Part shown: piece after piece, positions 53,608-63,003 of the stretch
Layout of the letters: the number at the start of each line of letters is the position of its first letter
Position numbering within the stretch: position 1 is the first letter of the stretch
Source: JARRQJ01 sp963761035
GTDB taxonomy: Bacteria; Pseudomonadota; Gammaproteobacteria; DRLM01
Reading direction: 5' to 3'
Assembly: GCA_963761035.1 (NCBI GenBank)
Contig: CAVXFH010000002.1
Span: forward strand, 1,550,001 to 1,614,000
Length of the DNA: 64,000 bases
Program-made: the position numbers and the translations under genes
Notes under the pieces: generated by a model
Databases searched by the model: none
The model's input: only the letters and a program-made list of their open reading frames with translations
What the model was told of the DNA's origin: nothing

Positions 53608-53949
53608 ATGCACGAATGGGGATTGACCCGCCGCTTAGTGAAGCTCATCGAAGACGAGGCGCAGGCGCAGCAGTTGGCGCGGGTGACGCGGGTACGCTTG
53701 GCGACGGGCGTGCTCAACGCCGCGGAACGCGAGGCCCTGTGCTTCAATTTTAAGACCGCGGCGCGGGGGACCGTTGCCCAGGATGCGGAATTGGATATCG
53801 ACGAGTTGCCCGCCCAGGCCCTGTGCCCGGCCTGTCTGCGCGAAGTCCTGATAATCGAGCATGACCAGGCCTGTCCCCATTGTCAGGCCTGGCCGCTGAC
53901 ACCCCTCGACGGCGAGGCTCTGCGCATCACCGAATTGGTGGCGACATGA
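53608..53949 (+). CDS. hypA: Hydrogenase nickel-insertion protein HypA
   Basis: HypA delivers nickel to [NiFe] hydrogenase together with HypB. The start at 53608 follows GAGGAA and gives 113 residues beginning MHEWGLTRRLV, where His2 binds nickel. The zinc site is CPAC...CPHC (about residues 73-91). A longer reading from 53413 has no support. hypB, the usual neighbour, is missing; hypF begins 102 bp downstream after a small repeat. Confidence 0.9.
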   Translation: MHEWGLTRRLVKLIEDEAQAQQLARVTRVRLATGVLNAAEREALCFNFKTAARGTVAQDAELDIDELPAQALCPACLREVLIIEHDQACPHCQAWPLTPLDGEALRITELVAT

Positions 53950-53990
53950 CCGCTCACTTGCCGCAGAGATTAATCACGCAAGTATTTTTG

Positions 53991-54026
53991 TTCCTTCTCC
54001 CAAAGGAAGAAGGTTAAGGTGAGGAA
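53991..54026. repeat. REP-like CCTTCTCCC...GAAGAAGG element
   Basis: CCTTCT (53993-53998) pairs with AGAAGG (54008-54013), followed by TTAAGGTGAGG. It resembles the common CCCTCTCCC-loop-GGGAGAGGG-GGGTGAGG intergenic elements of proteobacteria, in a degraded form. It lies exactly where hypB is absent. Confidence 0.45.
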
Positions 54027-54050
54027 ACATGATGAGCGCACCGCCGTGAC

Positions 54051-56417
54051 ATGATCGTCGCCCAGCCGCAAGCCGCACCGGAGATCCTGCGCCGCCGCAT
54101 CACGGTGCGCGGCCAAGTGCAGGGCGTGGGTTTTCGGCCCTTTATATATAGACTGGCCCATGAACGGGGTCTGCGCGGTTGGGTGTGCAATAGCGGCGAG
54201 GGCGTTGAGATCGAGGTGCAAGGACCCGTCGGCCGGGTGCAGGACTTTGCCGTCCAAATCCGCCGCGCCGCGCCGCCGCTGGCGCACATTGCCGCTCTCG
54301 AACAGACCGTGCTTGCCCCGCTGGCGGAGGCGGAGGCGTTTTTTATCGCCCCCAGCCGCGCCGACGCGGCGCGCAGTTCGATCATTCCCGACGTAGCGGT
54401 TTGCGAGGCCTGTCTTGGCGAACTGTTCGATCCCGCCGACCGGCGCTATCGTTACCCGTTCATCACGTGCATTCATTGCGGTCCGCGTTTCACCCTCACC
54501 CGCGCCTTGCCCTTCGACCGGGACAACACCGGCATGGCGGATTTCAATCCGTGTCCCGCCTGCCGGCAGGAATATCAAAACGCCGGCGATCGCCGCTTTC
54601 ATTCCCAGACCAATGCCTGTGCGCACTGTGGTCCGCTGTTGCGTTTTCACGATGCGGAAGGCACGCCGCTGGCGGCAGTCGATCCCATAGAAGAGGCGGT
54701 GACGGCGCTCCGCGCCGGCCGCGTCGTCGCCGTCAAGGGCGTGGGCGGCTTTCATCTGCTGTGCGATGCCCGCAATGCCGAGGCGGTGGCGCGCTTGCGT
54801 CGGCGCAAGGCGCGCGAGGCCAGGCCCTTGGCGCTAATGGCCGCTAACCTCGCGTCGCTGTCGCCCTGGACACGCGGCGACGAACGGCAGCAGACCTGGT
54901 TGCAGTCGCCGGCGCGCCCCATCGTGTTGTTGGAAAAGACCGCGCGTTGCGACCAAGCCTTAAGGGGCATCGCCCCCGATATCGCCCACGTAGGCGTCAT
55001 GCTACCGTACACGCCGCTGCACTATTTACTGTTCCACGAAGCGGCGGGCCGTCCCGCCGGCACGGCGTGGCTGCAACAACCCCAAACGCTGCTCCTGGTG
55101 TGTACCTCCGCGAATGCGGGCGGCGAACCCCTGGTTATCGCCGATCAAGAGGCCTACACTCGTTTGCGCGGCATCGCCGATAGCTTTGTGGCGCACAACC
55201 GCGACATCGAACAGCGCTGCGACGACAGCGTGGTGAAGGTCGTCGGCGGCGCGCCAATGTTAATGCGCCGTTCCCGCGGTTATGTGCCGCAACCCATCAA
55301 GCTGCCCCGCGCCGGTCCGGCGGTGCTGGCCCTGGGCGGCGATTTGAAAAATACCGTTTGTCTCACCCAGGGCGATGAGGCCTATGTCTCGCAGCATAAC
55401 GGCGACCTCGACAATGCCGCCGCCTGCCGCGCCCTGGAAGAGACCGTGTCGCACTGGTTGATGACCTTGCCGATCGCGCCGACGTGCGTCATACACGACC
55501 GCCATCCCGATTTCTTCAGCAGCCGCCTGGCGCGGCGCCTGGCCGGCGCGCGCGACGTGCCCTGTATGGCGGTGCAGCACCATCACGCCCACATCGCCGC
55601 CGTCGCGGCCGAGCATGGTGTGCAGGGGGCGGTATTGGGTCTGGCGTTGGACGGCTTCGGCTTGGGCGATGACGGCGGTTTGTGGGGTGGCGAACTGTTG
55701 CGGGTGGCGGGCGCGCAGTCCTGGCGGTTGGGCCATCTGCATCGCCTCGCCTTACCCGGCGGCGACTGGGCGGCGCGGGAACCGTGGCGCATGGCAGCGA
55801 GCGCCCTACATGCCTTGGGGCGTGGTGATGAAATCGCGCGGCGTTTCCCCCGGCCCGGCGCGGAGATCATGATGCAAATGCTGGATAAACGGGTGAACGC
55901 CCCGCTCACCAGCAGCGCCGGACGCTGGTTCGATGCCGCGGCCGGTTTATTGGGTATCGCCGCGCGCAGCAGTTATGAAGGCGAGGCCGCCATGGTGATG
56001 GAAGCCCTGGCTTTGCGCCACGGGCCGGTGACATCGCGCCGGGATGATTATCGTGTGGAGCAGGATGGCGTATTGAATTTATTGCCCTTGATCGATCGCC
56101 TGAGTCGAGCGCAGGATGCCGCCTATGGCGCGGCGCTGTTTCATGCCGGCCTGGTGGCGGCGCTGAGCGATTGGTTGCAAGGCGCGGCGCGGCGCGAGTC
56201 GCTGGATACGGTAGTATTGGGCGGCGGTTGTTTTATGAACGGCGTGCTCAGCGCTGGCCTGCGTGATGCCTTGCAGGCCGCCGGTCTGAATGTCCTGGTC
56301 GCCGCGCAGCTGCCGCCCAACGACGGGGGGTTGAGTTTGGGGCAGGCATGGGTGGGGATAAGCGCGCTGGTGCGCGATACCGATGAACGTCCATGTGTCT
56401 CGCCATTTCCGCCTTGA
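54051..56417 (+). CDS. hypF: Carbamoyltransferase HypF
   Basis: HypF uses carbamoyl phosphate to make the cyanide ligands of the [NiFe] active site. The 788-residue product is full length: acylphosphatase domain (VRGQVQGVGFRPFIYRLA), two zinc-finger regions (CEACLGELFDP, CIHCGPRF, CPACRQEY, CAHCGP), a YrdC domain (VVAVKGVGGFHLLCDA) and the Kae1-like carbamoyl-transfer domain (QHHHAHIAAVAAEHG, VLGGGCFMNGVL). No frameshift is visible. No hydrogenase subunit genes are in the window. Confidence 0.95.
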   Translation: MIVAQPQAAPEILRRRITVRGQVQGVGFRPFIYRLAHERGLRGWVCNSGEGVEIEVQGPVGRVQDFAVQIRRAAPPLAHIAALEQTVLAPLAEAEAFFIAPSRADAARSSIIPDVAVCEACLGELFDPADRRYRYPFITCIHCGPRFTLTRALPFDRDNTGMADFNPCPACRQEYQNAGDRRFHSQTNACAHCGPLLRFHDAEGTPLAAVDPIEEAVTALRAGRVVAVKGVGGFHLLCDARNAEAVARLRRRKAREARPLALMAANLASLSPWTRGDERQQTWLQSPARPIVLLEKTARCDQALRGIAPDIAHVGVMLPYTPLHYLLFHEAAGRPAGTAWLQQPQTLLLVCTSANAGGEPLVIADQEAYTRLRGIADSFVAHNRDIEQRCDDSVVKVVGGAPMLMRRSRGYVPQPIKLPRAGPAVLALGGDLKNTVCLTQGDEAYVSQHNGDLDNAAACRALEETVSHWLMTLPIAPTCVIHDRHPDFFSSRLARRLAGARDVPCMAVQHHHAHIAAVAAEHGVQGAVLGLALDGFGLGDDGGLWGGELLRVAGAQSWRLGHLHRLALPGGDWAAREPWRMAASALHALGRGDEIARRFPRPGAEIMMQMLDKRVNAPLTSSAGRWFDAAAGLLGIAARSSYEGEAAMVMEALALRHGPVTSRRDDYRVEQDGVLNLLPLIDRLSRAQDAAYGAALFHAGLVAALSDWLQGAARRESLDTVVLGGGCFMNGVLSAGLRDALQAAGLNVLVAAQLPPNDGGLSLGQAWVGISALVRDTDERPCVSPFPP

Positions 56418-56569
56418 TTAACGAACTGCTGGCCCGCATCGGCGCGACCTTGATGGAGGCGCACCACGCCGTGCGGGTGACGACCGGCGATCCCTGCTGC
56501 GTATTTGTTGCGCGAAGTGTCTGTCCTCGTAGACGCCCAACTGGAGTAAAGCGCAGTGTTCGTTCTTAA
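56393..56569 (+). pseudogene. Remnant of hypC, possibly joined to a hypE tail
   Basis: An ATG overlapping the end of hypF by 25 bp encodes MCLAISALINELL, nearly the universal HypC start (MCLAIP), with serine for proline. The rest of this 58-residue frame does not resemble HypC. About 100 bp on, one extra base would restore TGDPLLRIC, like the end of HypE (PRIC), which carries the essential cysteine. hypD and most of hypE would then be deleted. The hypC start is well supported; the hypE tail is speculative. Confidence 0.5.
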
Positions 56570-58443
56570 CGTGCGTCGTGCAATACAGATTTGACGTTTT
56601 CTATGACGGTAGACCAATCCCCGATCCTGTCCTGTCTGAAAAGCCGGGCGGTGGGATACCATGGACTGTCGCTTCTCTCCGTCAACCAGCGGGAGTCAAC
56701 GACGTAGGATAATAATAGCCATAATGGCTTTCCCAAGGCGCCGGCCACGTGCGCAACCGATGTATCGACGCTGATGACGATATCCAATTCCGCAATCAAG
56801 GCCGCCGTATCGGCGAAATCACGCAACTCGTCGGTGTGGATCTGGATTTGCGGTGATTCGGTCAAGGCGTCACGGTCTTCGGGTCTTATCTCCTTTTGCA
56901 ACGAGTGAAATTCGCAATCCAATTGAAGCAGGGGTTTCAGGGTACGGAATGTCATGCTGCGGTGACGGTCATTGATGTGTCTCGTGAAACCGGACCACGC
57001 CAGCCCCACTCGCGGTTTGATTTTTGGTCCCAGCCTTTCACGCCACATGGATTGCCTGCGCGGATCGGCGAACAGATAGGGAATTTTAACCGGTATGGTA
57101 TCGATAGTAGTGTGGAATGCCAGAGGCAGACTCATAAGAGGGCAATGGCAATCGAACCCGGGCAGGGGGTTCCCTGATTCGATCAGAGTGAAGGTACCTT
57201 TAAGCGTGCGCAGCAGTGGGATCAGACTGGCGGGCGCCTCCACAATCACCTGGGCGCCCATTGCTTTCACCAAAGGGATATATCGCGCGAATTGGATGGT
57301 ATCGCCCAAGCCCTGCTCCGCATGCAACAGGATGGTCCGCCCGTCCAATTCAGCATCGTTTAGCCATAGTGGCTGCTGGAAATTTCTGGCGAATCGCTGC
57401 TGTTCGCCGGTTTTCCAGCGCCACTCATGGAGTGGCCAGGCTTCCCGGTAATTGCCCAGGAGCAGCAATAACAAGCTCTTATTATAATGGGCCTCCGCAA
57501 ATTCCGCATTGAGGGCGATGGCGTGATCGAAGTTGGCCAAGGCCTCCTGACGGCGGCCCAGTTCTAGAAATAAATTTCCCTGATTGTTATACATCGCCGC
57601 GACGTCGGGTTTGATGGCAATGGCCTTGGCATAGGCCGCCAGGGCCTCGTCGTAACGCCGCAACGCCTTCAGCACGTTTCCCCGGTTACTGTGGGATTCC
57701 GCGGCATCAGGCTTGAGGGCGATGGCTCTATCATAAGCGGTCAGGGCTTCATCAAAGCGCGTCAAGGCTTCCAGTTCGGCCGCCCGTTGGTGATGGGCAT
57801 CCGCCGACGTCGCGTTGAGGGTAATCACGTTGTCGTAGCCCGCCAGGGCCTCCTCATGGCGCCCGAGTGCCTTGAGCGCCGCCGCTCTGCTATTGTGAGC
57901 CTCCACAAAATCGGGTCTGAGTAAAAGTAGCTTGTCGTAACTCGCTATCGCCTCGTCATAACGGTGCAATAGAATTTGAATAGCCCCCAAATTGTTGTAG
58001 GCGTTGGCATAGTCGCGCCGAAAGGCGATCGCCTTGGTATAGCTCGCCATCGCCTCTTCATAGCGATGGAGGTCCTTTAGTACGTTGCCTCGATTGTTGT
58101 GGGCCGCGGCGAAATCGGGTTTTAATGACAGCGCCTTGTCGTAGCTGGCCAAGGCGTCGTCGGGGCGCCCGAGCATGGACAACACAGTACCCATATTGAA
58201 ATAAACTCCGGCATCGGTCGGCTGGACGGCTCCAGCCGCGGCGAAGAATTTCAAAGCATCGTCTAATCGCCCTGCTTGCCCACACAAGACGCCCATTGCA
58301 TGCAATGCTACAAAATTATCGGGTTCGGCATCGAGCGACTGCTGATACAGGTCAAAGGCTTCCTGCAATTTACCCTGTTGCTGCGATATGGCGGCCTGTT
58401 TAGGCAGGGCGGCTATCTCGTTGCTTGTGAGGCTAGGGTTCAT
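56566..58443 (-). CDS. TPR protein with C-terminal glycosyltransferase (GT9-like) domain
   Basis: This 625-residue protein has about nine to ten canonical tetratricopeptide repeats (residues 10-340, e.g. YNNLGAIQILLHRYDEAIAS). A C-terminal domain (about 350-620) follows, with LLHAEQGLGDTIQFARYIPL, RVGLAWSG and IAELDIVISVDTSVAHVAGA, the features of heptosyltransferase/GT9-type domains in TPR glycosyltransferases. It is soluble, with no signal peptide. It might glycosylate proteins or envelope structures; substrate unknown. The start has no strong ribosome-binding site. Confidence 0.85.
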   Translation of the reverse strand: MNPSLTSNEIAALPKQAAISQQQGKLQEAFDLYQQSLDAEPDNFVALHAMGVLCGQAGRLDDALKFFAAAGAVQPTDAGVYFNMGTVLSMLGRPDDALASYDKALSLKPDFAAAHNNRGNVLKDLHRYEEAMASYTKAIAFRRDYANAYNNLGAIQILLHRYDEAIASYDKLLLLRPDFVEAHNSRAAALKALGRHEEALAGYDNVITLNATSADAHHQRAAELEALTRFDEALTAYDRAIALKPDAAESHSNRGNVLKALRRYDEALAAYAKAIAIKPDVAAMYNNQGNLFLELGRRQEALANFDHAIALNAEFAEAHYNKSLLLLLLGNYREAWPLHEWRWKTGEQQRFARNFQQPLWLNDAELDGRTILLHAEQGLGDTIQFARYIPLVKAMGAQVIVEAPASLIPLLRTLKGTFTLIESGNPLPGFDCHCPLMSLPLAFHTTIDTIPVKIPYLFADPRRQSMWRERLGPKIKPRVGLAWSGFTRHINDRHRSMTFRTLKPLLQLDCEFHSLQKEIRPEDRDALTESPQIQIHTDELRDFADTAALIAELDIVISVDTSVAHVAGALGKPLWLLLSYVVDSRWLTERSDSPWYPTARLFRQDRIGDWSTVIENVKSVLHDAR

Positions 58444-58676
58444 GGGGAGATGGCCGTACTTTTTTCAGGAGGAACATTATAGGGTTCGAAAACCGGACAT
58501 GTCTAAATCTAAATGGCCGAGGGAGATTGAGGGTAGGGGAATTCAAGATCGAGCTGCCCTATCTTGTTCTGAATACAGAGAGGAAGCGTCTCACAGGCCG
58601 TGTCCTTAGTTTCAAGATGCGGCATCAAGCATAGTGTCAGCGTATCGTATGGATATCCGCTCCGGTCAATATGACA

Positions 58677-59198
58677 CTAGCGGGTTGCCTGGGCCTTAAA
58701 ACTTCTCATGTGGATCAGTTTCAGGACGGCTATCCTGATCAGCTCCACGAGCAACACCATCACTGCCATCACCATAAAGCCGCATGCTACGGCCGCGCCG
58801 TTCAACGGGACGGTGAATGAGTAGCTGGTATAGGTTTCGTTAATCAATTCCTTGTCGCCCTGGGTGATGATGAAGGCGATTTTTCCCGGCAGCCCGGTGT
58901 CGAGAGATAGTTTTGCCTTGGCGAAACGCCGGTAGCGCTCGAAGATATTCTTGATGGGTTGCGCCTCCGCCTTGAACGTCTCATCCAGGCTGCGTTCATG
59001 CTTATCGAGTAAAGACGCGATGGACCCGCCGTAAAATTTGTCGGCGATGTCCTGATAGCCCCTGAGGTTATTTTCGGCCTCGATCAAATGCGCATCCAAG
59101 CGCTTTTCGTATTGATCGACGAAGCTGGGAATCTGTATCCCCAGCAGGATCGATGCGCAGGCGATCATTATCAGAAAATAGCGGTAGATGGTATTCAT
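58677..59198 (-). CDS. DUF2937 family membrane protein
   Basis: This 173-residue protein has an N-terminal hydrophobic segment (residues 6-22), an extended helical middle with QIPSFVDQYEKRLDAHLIEA, and a second membrane helix near residues 133-158. The layout and the IPSFVDQY-E-RL motif match DUF2937, an uncharacterised family of proteobacterial membrane proteins. The central part is likely periplasmic. No operon partner is evident. Confidence 0.75.
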   Translation of the reverse strand: MNTIYRYFLIMIACASILLGIQIPSFVDQYEKRLDAHLIEAENNLRGYQDIADKFYGGSIASLLDKHERSLDETFKAEAQPIKNIFERYRRFAKAKLSLDTGLPGKIAFIITQGDKELINETYTSYSFTVPLNGAAVACGFMVMAVMVLLVELIRIAVLKLIHMRSFKAQATR

Positions 59199-59369
59199 TT
59201 ATCATTCCACATTGAAACCGGGATCGAGCACTAAACGGCGAGATGGGCTTATTATGGCGCTGAACGCCGATCTAGGCGAATCCAAGGTTGACCCCGGGGC
59301 GCCAGGCAGCGACTTCAGCCGTTCATTCATGCCTGTTAAAATCGCCGAAAAATCCAAGAGCCGGTAATC

Positions 59370-60074
59370 ATGCAATTCCCCGAGCCCCTCATTGCGGCAA
59401 CTCTGCTGCGCCGCTATAAGCGTTTCCTCGCCGACGTGAGTCTGGCGGGCGGCGAGGTCGTTACCGTGCATACCGCCAACACCGGCTCCATGCTGGGTTG
59501 CGCCGAGCCGGGCAGCCGAGTATGGCTGAGCCGCTCCGCGAACCCCGGCCGCAAGTATGCCTATTCCTGGGAGATCACCGAGACCGCGGCGGGTGTGCTG
59601 GTGGGCATCAACACTGCCTTGGCCAATGCCTTGGTGAAGGAGGCGGTCGTGAACGGCGTGATAGATGAATTACAGGGCTATGCCGTGCTGCGCGGCGAGG
59701 TGCCCTTCGGCAAGGAACGCAGCCGCGTGGATTGGCTGCTGGAGCGAGAGGACGGCGCGTCCTGTTACGTGGAAGCGAAGAACGTCACCGCCGCGGTGGC
59801 GGGCACCGCGATTTTTCCCGATGCGGTGAGTGTGCGCGGCGCCAAGCACCTGCGCGAGCTGATGGCGATGGCGGCGCTGGGCCATCGCGGCGTGTTGTGT
59901 TTTTGCGTGCAGCGCGGCGACGTATCCGCGGTACGCCCCGCCGACGAGATCGACCCGGTCTACGGCGAGACATTGCGCGAGGCGGCGGCGCGAGGCGTGG
60001 AGATCATCGCCTATCGGGCGGACGTATCACCGCTGGCGATAGCCTTGCGGCATCCGCTGCCGGTGATGTTGTAG
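59370..60074 (+). CDS. sfsA: SfsA family DNA-binding/nuclease protein
   Basis: This 234-residue SfsA-family protein has ATLLRRYKRFLADVSL, TVHTANTGSMLGC, RSANPGRKYAYSWE, VEAKNVTA and ADEIDPVYGETLREA. SfsA was first described as a sugar-fermentation regulator; the family has a nuclease-like core. It is full length and has no signal peptide. The gene stands alone, convergent with an outer-membrane barrel candidate. Confidence 0.92.
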   Translation: MQFPEPLIAATLLRRYKRFLADVSLAGGEVVTVHTANTGSMLGCAEPGSRVWLSRSANPGRKYAYSWEITETAAGVLVGINTALANALVKEAVVNGVIDELQGYAVLRGEVPFGKERSRVDWLLEREDGASCYVEAKNVTAAVAGTAIFPDAVSVRGAKHLRELMAMAALGHRGVLCFCVQRGDVSAVRPADEIDPVYGETLREAAARGVEIIAYRADVSPLAIALRHPLPVML

Positions 60075-60151
60075 ACATGACGAGCGCGATTCGTGCTCGT
60101 CGCTGGGGGCGGTTGATGGTGATAATTCCCCGGAGCGTTTCCAGGTCGTCG

Positions 60152-60829
60152 TCAGAATTGCCGCTGAAAATAGATCTCCGCGCCGTCGCCGACGGCCTGG
60201 TGTAACAGCACGCCTACCCGGCCGTCCCCGCCCAGATCGAATTCCACGCCGGCAACACCGCCGAAGGTGGAGTTCCGCTTGAGCTTGAGGGTTTGATTGA
60301 CGGTCCCTTCGATTCTTTCATCGACGTCGACGCGACCGAATTGGCCGCCGATTGCCAGTCCCACACTGGCGCTGATATGCCACACGGCATCCAGATCCAG
60401 TTGCGGCTGATACCACTCCAGGGTGACGGCCTGCGTCGTATTACTGTCCCTGACCCGCTGATAGAGGTAACTGCCGGTGACGCTCAGGGTAAAGGTGCGG
60501 CCGTCGATCAGCGCGCCGCGCAGGGCGGGACCGATATAAAAGCCCTTCAATTCCATGCCGGCGGTGAGGGGTTGGTCGGTGGTGTCGATGTAGGCGTAAC
60601 CCAGGGACAATCCGGGTTGCAGCGCGGCGTTGCTGAGGTTGAAAGAGGCAATGCCGGCGTGTTTCACAGTGGTGGCGGCGGTTCGTTGCCCGTCGTTGAG
60701 GTCGACCTTGAGCCGGGACAAGTGGAGGGCGAAGTCTAGGGAGCCGGAATAGGGGTCGGCGCCGGCTGGGGAGATACACATGACCATCAAGGCGCAAGCC
60801 CAGCTCAAACGGTAAAGACGATTTTCCAT
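60152..60829 (-). CDS. Outer-membrane beta-barrel candidate
   Basis: The ATG at 60829 gives 225 residues with a signal peptide (MENRLYRLSWACALMVMCIS, cut after AGA). The mature part is beta-rich with alternating hydrophobic residues (LSLGYAYIDT, FTLSVTGSYLYQ, WHISASVGLAIGG) and ends in FQRQF, a terminal phenylalanine typical of barrels recognised by the BAM complex. No family name is recognised. A frame from 60847 would add six residues before the signal. Confidence 0.6.
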   Translation of the reverse strand: MENRLYRLSWACALMVMCISPAGADPYSGSLDFALHLSRLKVDLNDGQRTAATTVKHAGIASFNLSNAALQPGLSLGYAYIDTTDQPLTAGMELKGFYIGPALRGALIDGRTFTLSVTGSYLYQRVRDSNTTQAVTLEWYQPQLDLDAVWHISASVGLAIGGQFGRVDVDERIEGTVNQTLKLKRNSTFGGVAGVEFDLGGDGRVGVLLHQAVGDGAEIYFQRQF

Positions 60830-60847
60830 GGCGGCGACAGTGGGCAT

Positions 60848-61155
60848 GCAACAAATAACCAGTGCGGAGCTTAACCCGGGAATCGCATCCGGTCCACGGC
60901 GACGGACGAGGTGGTGTCGGGTGGCATTTCTCCAGCAAAGTCGGGAGCTGGGGTGAACAATGAGGATACAAGGCCCGAGCCTGGGCAGGCGCGCCGGATT
61001 CTTTGAAGTGGGTTCACTAGCGGCTTTTTTGTTTATGCAGTTGACCCAACTTGAAATTTGGTTATTACCATTTAAGCATCACACGGTTTCGGTCGACAAA
61101 ATATGACGGGGCTGGCAGCCGTCTCGCTGTGCCTACCAACCGGCAGATACTCGAA
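60848..61155. other. Spacer with promoter for the PilZ-like gene
   Basis: This stretch of about 300 bases separates the barrel candidate (minus) from the PilZ-like gene (plus). It holds the TTGACC/TATTAC promoter candidate. No gene was seen. Confidence 0.5.
61041..61068 (+). promoter_or_regulatory. Possible promoter of the PilZ-like gene
   Basis: TTGACC (61041-61046) and TATTAC (61063-61068) are separated by 16 bp. Its position argues that translation starts at the ATG at 61156 and not at the TTG at 61051, which falls inside the promoter. Confidence 0.4.
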
Positions 61156-62880
61156 ATGAACGATACTGGGAAAACCGGATTATTTAATTCGCTATTGGGT
61201 CAGTGGAGAAAACCGTCCGGCCGTGCACCTCTTTCCTTGTATATCCCTATCTCCGTAAAGAAGCTCGAAAATGAGGCGATCGCCGATATCGCCATTGAAA
61301 CTGTTTGGAGTCAGGTGGCAGCGGAGCGACTCAGTCCCCTGCTGCTATTGCAAGAGGCTAATCGTTACCTGGATAAGATAAACCCCCTGCCATTGCCCTA
61401 TGAACAACGGACGCGCTTGACCCATATTCTGTTAAACGAGGTTAGCACCGCCATCGGCGCCTTGTTTTCCCGTTTCTTCCATCAGGGTGGCGGCATACCC
61501 GAGACGCGGGAACAGCGCGAGAGTATCTCTTACGCCGTGCATGCCGCCGAACAATTGGCCTTGAGCTATAAACTACTGTTTCGTCAGGACTGGGCCGCTC
61601 CCGCTCGGGATCCGAGCGCACGGGAAAAAATCGTGGCGGGGGTATTGCGCATTTTGGAATGCGTGCGCCTTGAGCAATTTTTGCGGGCCTTTCGCTATCA
61701 GAAGCTGCCGCAACATGCCTGGCGCGACTGCAATCAACTTTTTTTCGCCTTGCGCGGGGGCCCTTGGGATACCGCCGCCAAATATCCCCTCAAGATACGC
61801 CTGACGGTGGAGGATGACGCCTCCCGCATTGAGTTATTTCCCCGGGTATCCAGCGTCGAACAACTTTATCTGGCCATTCAGTTGACGGGATTAATGGGCG
61901 TCATCAGCTGGCCTGTGCATCTCATGTATCGGGTTGGCGGCTACCTGGACGACCTGCAAGTTCCCGTGGCCGGCCGCGACGATGATGGCGATACCGTTCC
62001 GTCGGGACATATTATCGTGTATCGCAATCAAGGAATGCCGCCGCGTTTTAACCGCAGCCTGGAACAGTTGGGCGAGGCCATGCTCATCGATATCGAGCCG
62101 ATTATCCGGCAGGTAACGCGGGACCGCGGCGCATCGACGTCGTCGGCCGCGATCGCCAGCGCGACATTGCGCGACATTCCGGAGAGAGATCGCGCACTAT
62201 TTTTGGATTTGTTAGCGCATCACCTGCGGCCACAGCGGCGCCGCGACGTGCGCCAGCGCGTCTTCGATATGCGTCGTGTCCGAGTCTACGGCGGTTTCGA
62301 GGCGGCGTATCGTTTGTTTCGCGACATCCATTGTCGGGACAAGAATCAGACGAATATCGCGGAAGAACGGCGATTCTGGGACGAATTGGCAAGGCATACC
62401 AGCATCCTCGCCGAAGGCGAGGGCTCCGTGCTGGAGTCGTGCTGGGTCATCGCCGATGAGAGTGCCGGGGGGATACAGCTGCGGCAACGGGAACGCGACT
62501 ACAGCATGCCGCTCTATGTGGGACGTCTGGTGGCCTATAACGGCGACGGCGAAGATATCGCCGCCAGCCGTTTGGGCTACGTGACGCGACTCCAGCGTTT
62601 CAGCGACGATGAGATGGAAGTGGCCATCACGCGCCTGCGCGCCGCCGCCCAGGCGGTGGTAGTGGAGGATATTGATACCGCGGATCGGCATATTCTGCCG
62701 GCGCTGTTGCTGCGCGATGAGGGAGGTAAACTGCGACTTCTGTGCGATAATAAATATAAATTCATCACCGGTGAGCATCTGGCGGTCGTGAATGACACCC
62801 ACCACTTTACGGGGACCTTGGGTGATATCGTCCTGGCACAGGCCGATTTCACCGTATTTGATCTCCATGCCGCGCGCTAG
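61156..62880 (+). CDS. Large helical protein with C-terminal PilZ-like domain
   Basis: Starting at ATG 61156 the product has 574 residues and no signal peptide. Residues 30-420 are mostly helical, with PLLLLQEANRYLDKINPLPL and ISYAVHAAEQLALSYKLLF. The C-terminal part (about 435-540) has CWVIADESAGGIQLRQ, where DESAGG fits the PilZ (D/N)xSxxG loop, followed by VGRLVAYNGDG and LGYVTRLQRFSDDEMEVAI strands. A c-di-GMP-type effector is likely but the arginine motif is not clear. The rest of the family is uncharacterised to my knowledge. Confidence 0.6.
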   Translation: MNDTGKTGLFNSLLGQWRKPSGRAPLSLYIPISVKKLENEAIADIAIETVWSQVAAERLSPLLLLQEANRYLDKINPLPLPYEQRTRLTHILLNEVSTAIGALFSRFFHQGGGIPETREQRESISYAVHAAEQLALSYKLLFRQDWAAPARDPSAREKIVAGVLRILECVRLEQFLRAFRYQKLPQHAWRDCNQLFFALRGGPWDTAAKYPLKIRLTVEDDASRIELFPRVSSVEQLYLAIQLTGLMGVISWPVHLMYRVGGYLDDLQVPVAGRDDDGDTVPSGHIIVYRNQGMPPRFNRSLEQLGEAMLIDIEPIIRQVTRDRGASTSSAAIASATLRDIPERDRALFLDLLAHHLRPQRRRDVRQRVFDMRRVRVYGGFEAAYRLFRDIHCRDKNQTNIAEERRFWDELARHTSILAEGEGSVLESCWVIADESAGGIQLRQRERDYSMPLYVGRLVAYNGDGEDIAASRLGYVTRLQRFSDDEMEVAITRLRAAAQAVVVEDIDTADRHILPALLLRDEGGKLRLLCDNKYKFITGEHLAVVNDTHHFTGTLGDIVLAQADFTVFDLHAAR

Positions 62881-63003
62881 ACTCCATTACTGAAAACGGG
62901 ATAATGGCAGCGGCTGGTTGCGGGTCGACGCGCCGTCGACCTGGAACGGGCCGGTCGATGGCGGTTGGCCGTATTATCATGTAAACGGCGGGGGATGACC
63001 TGG

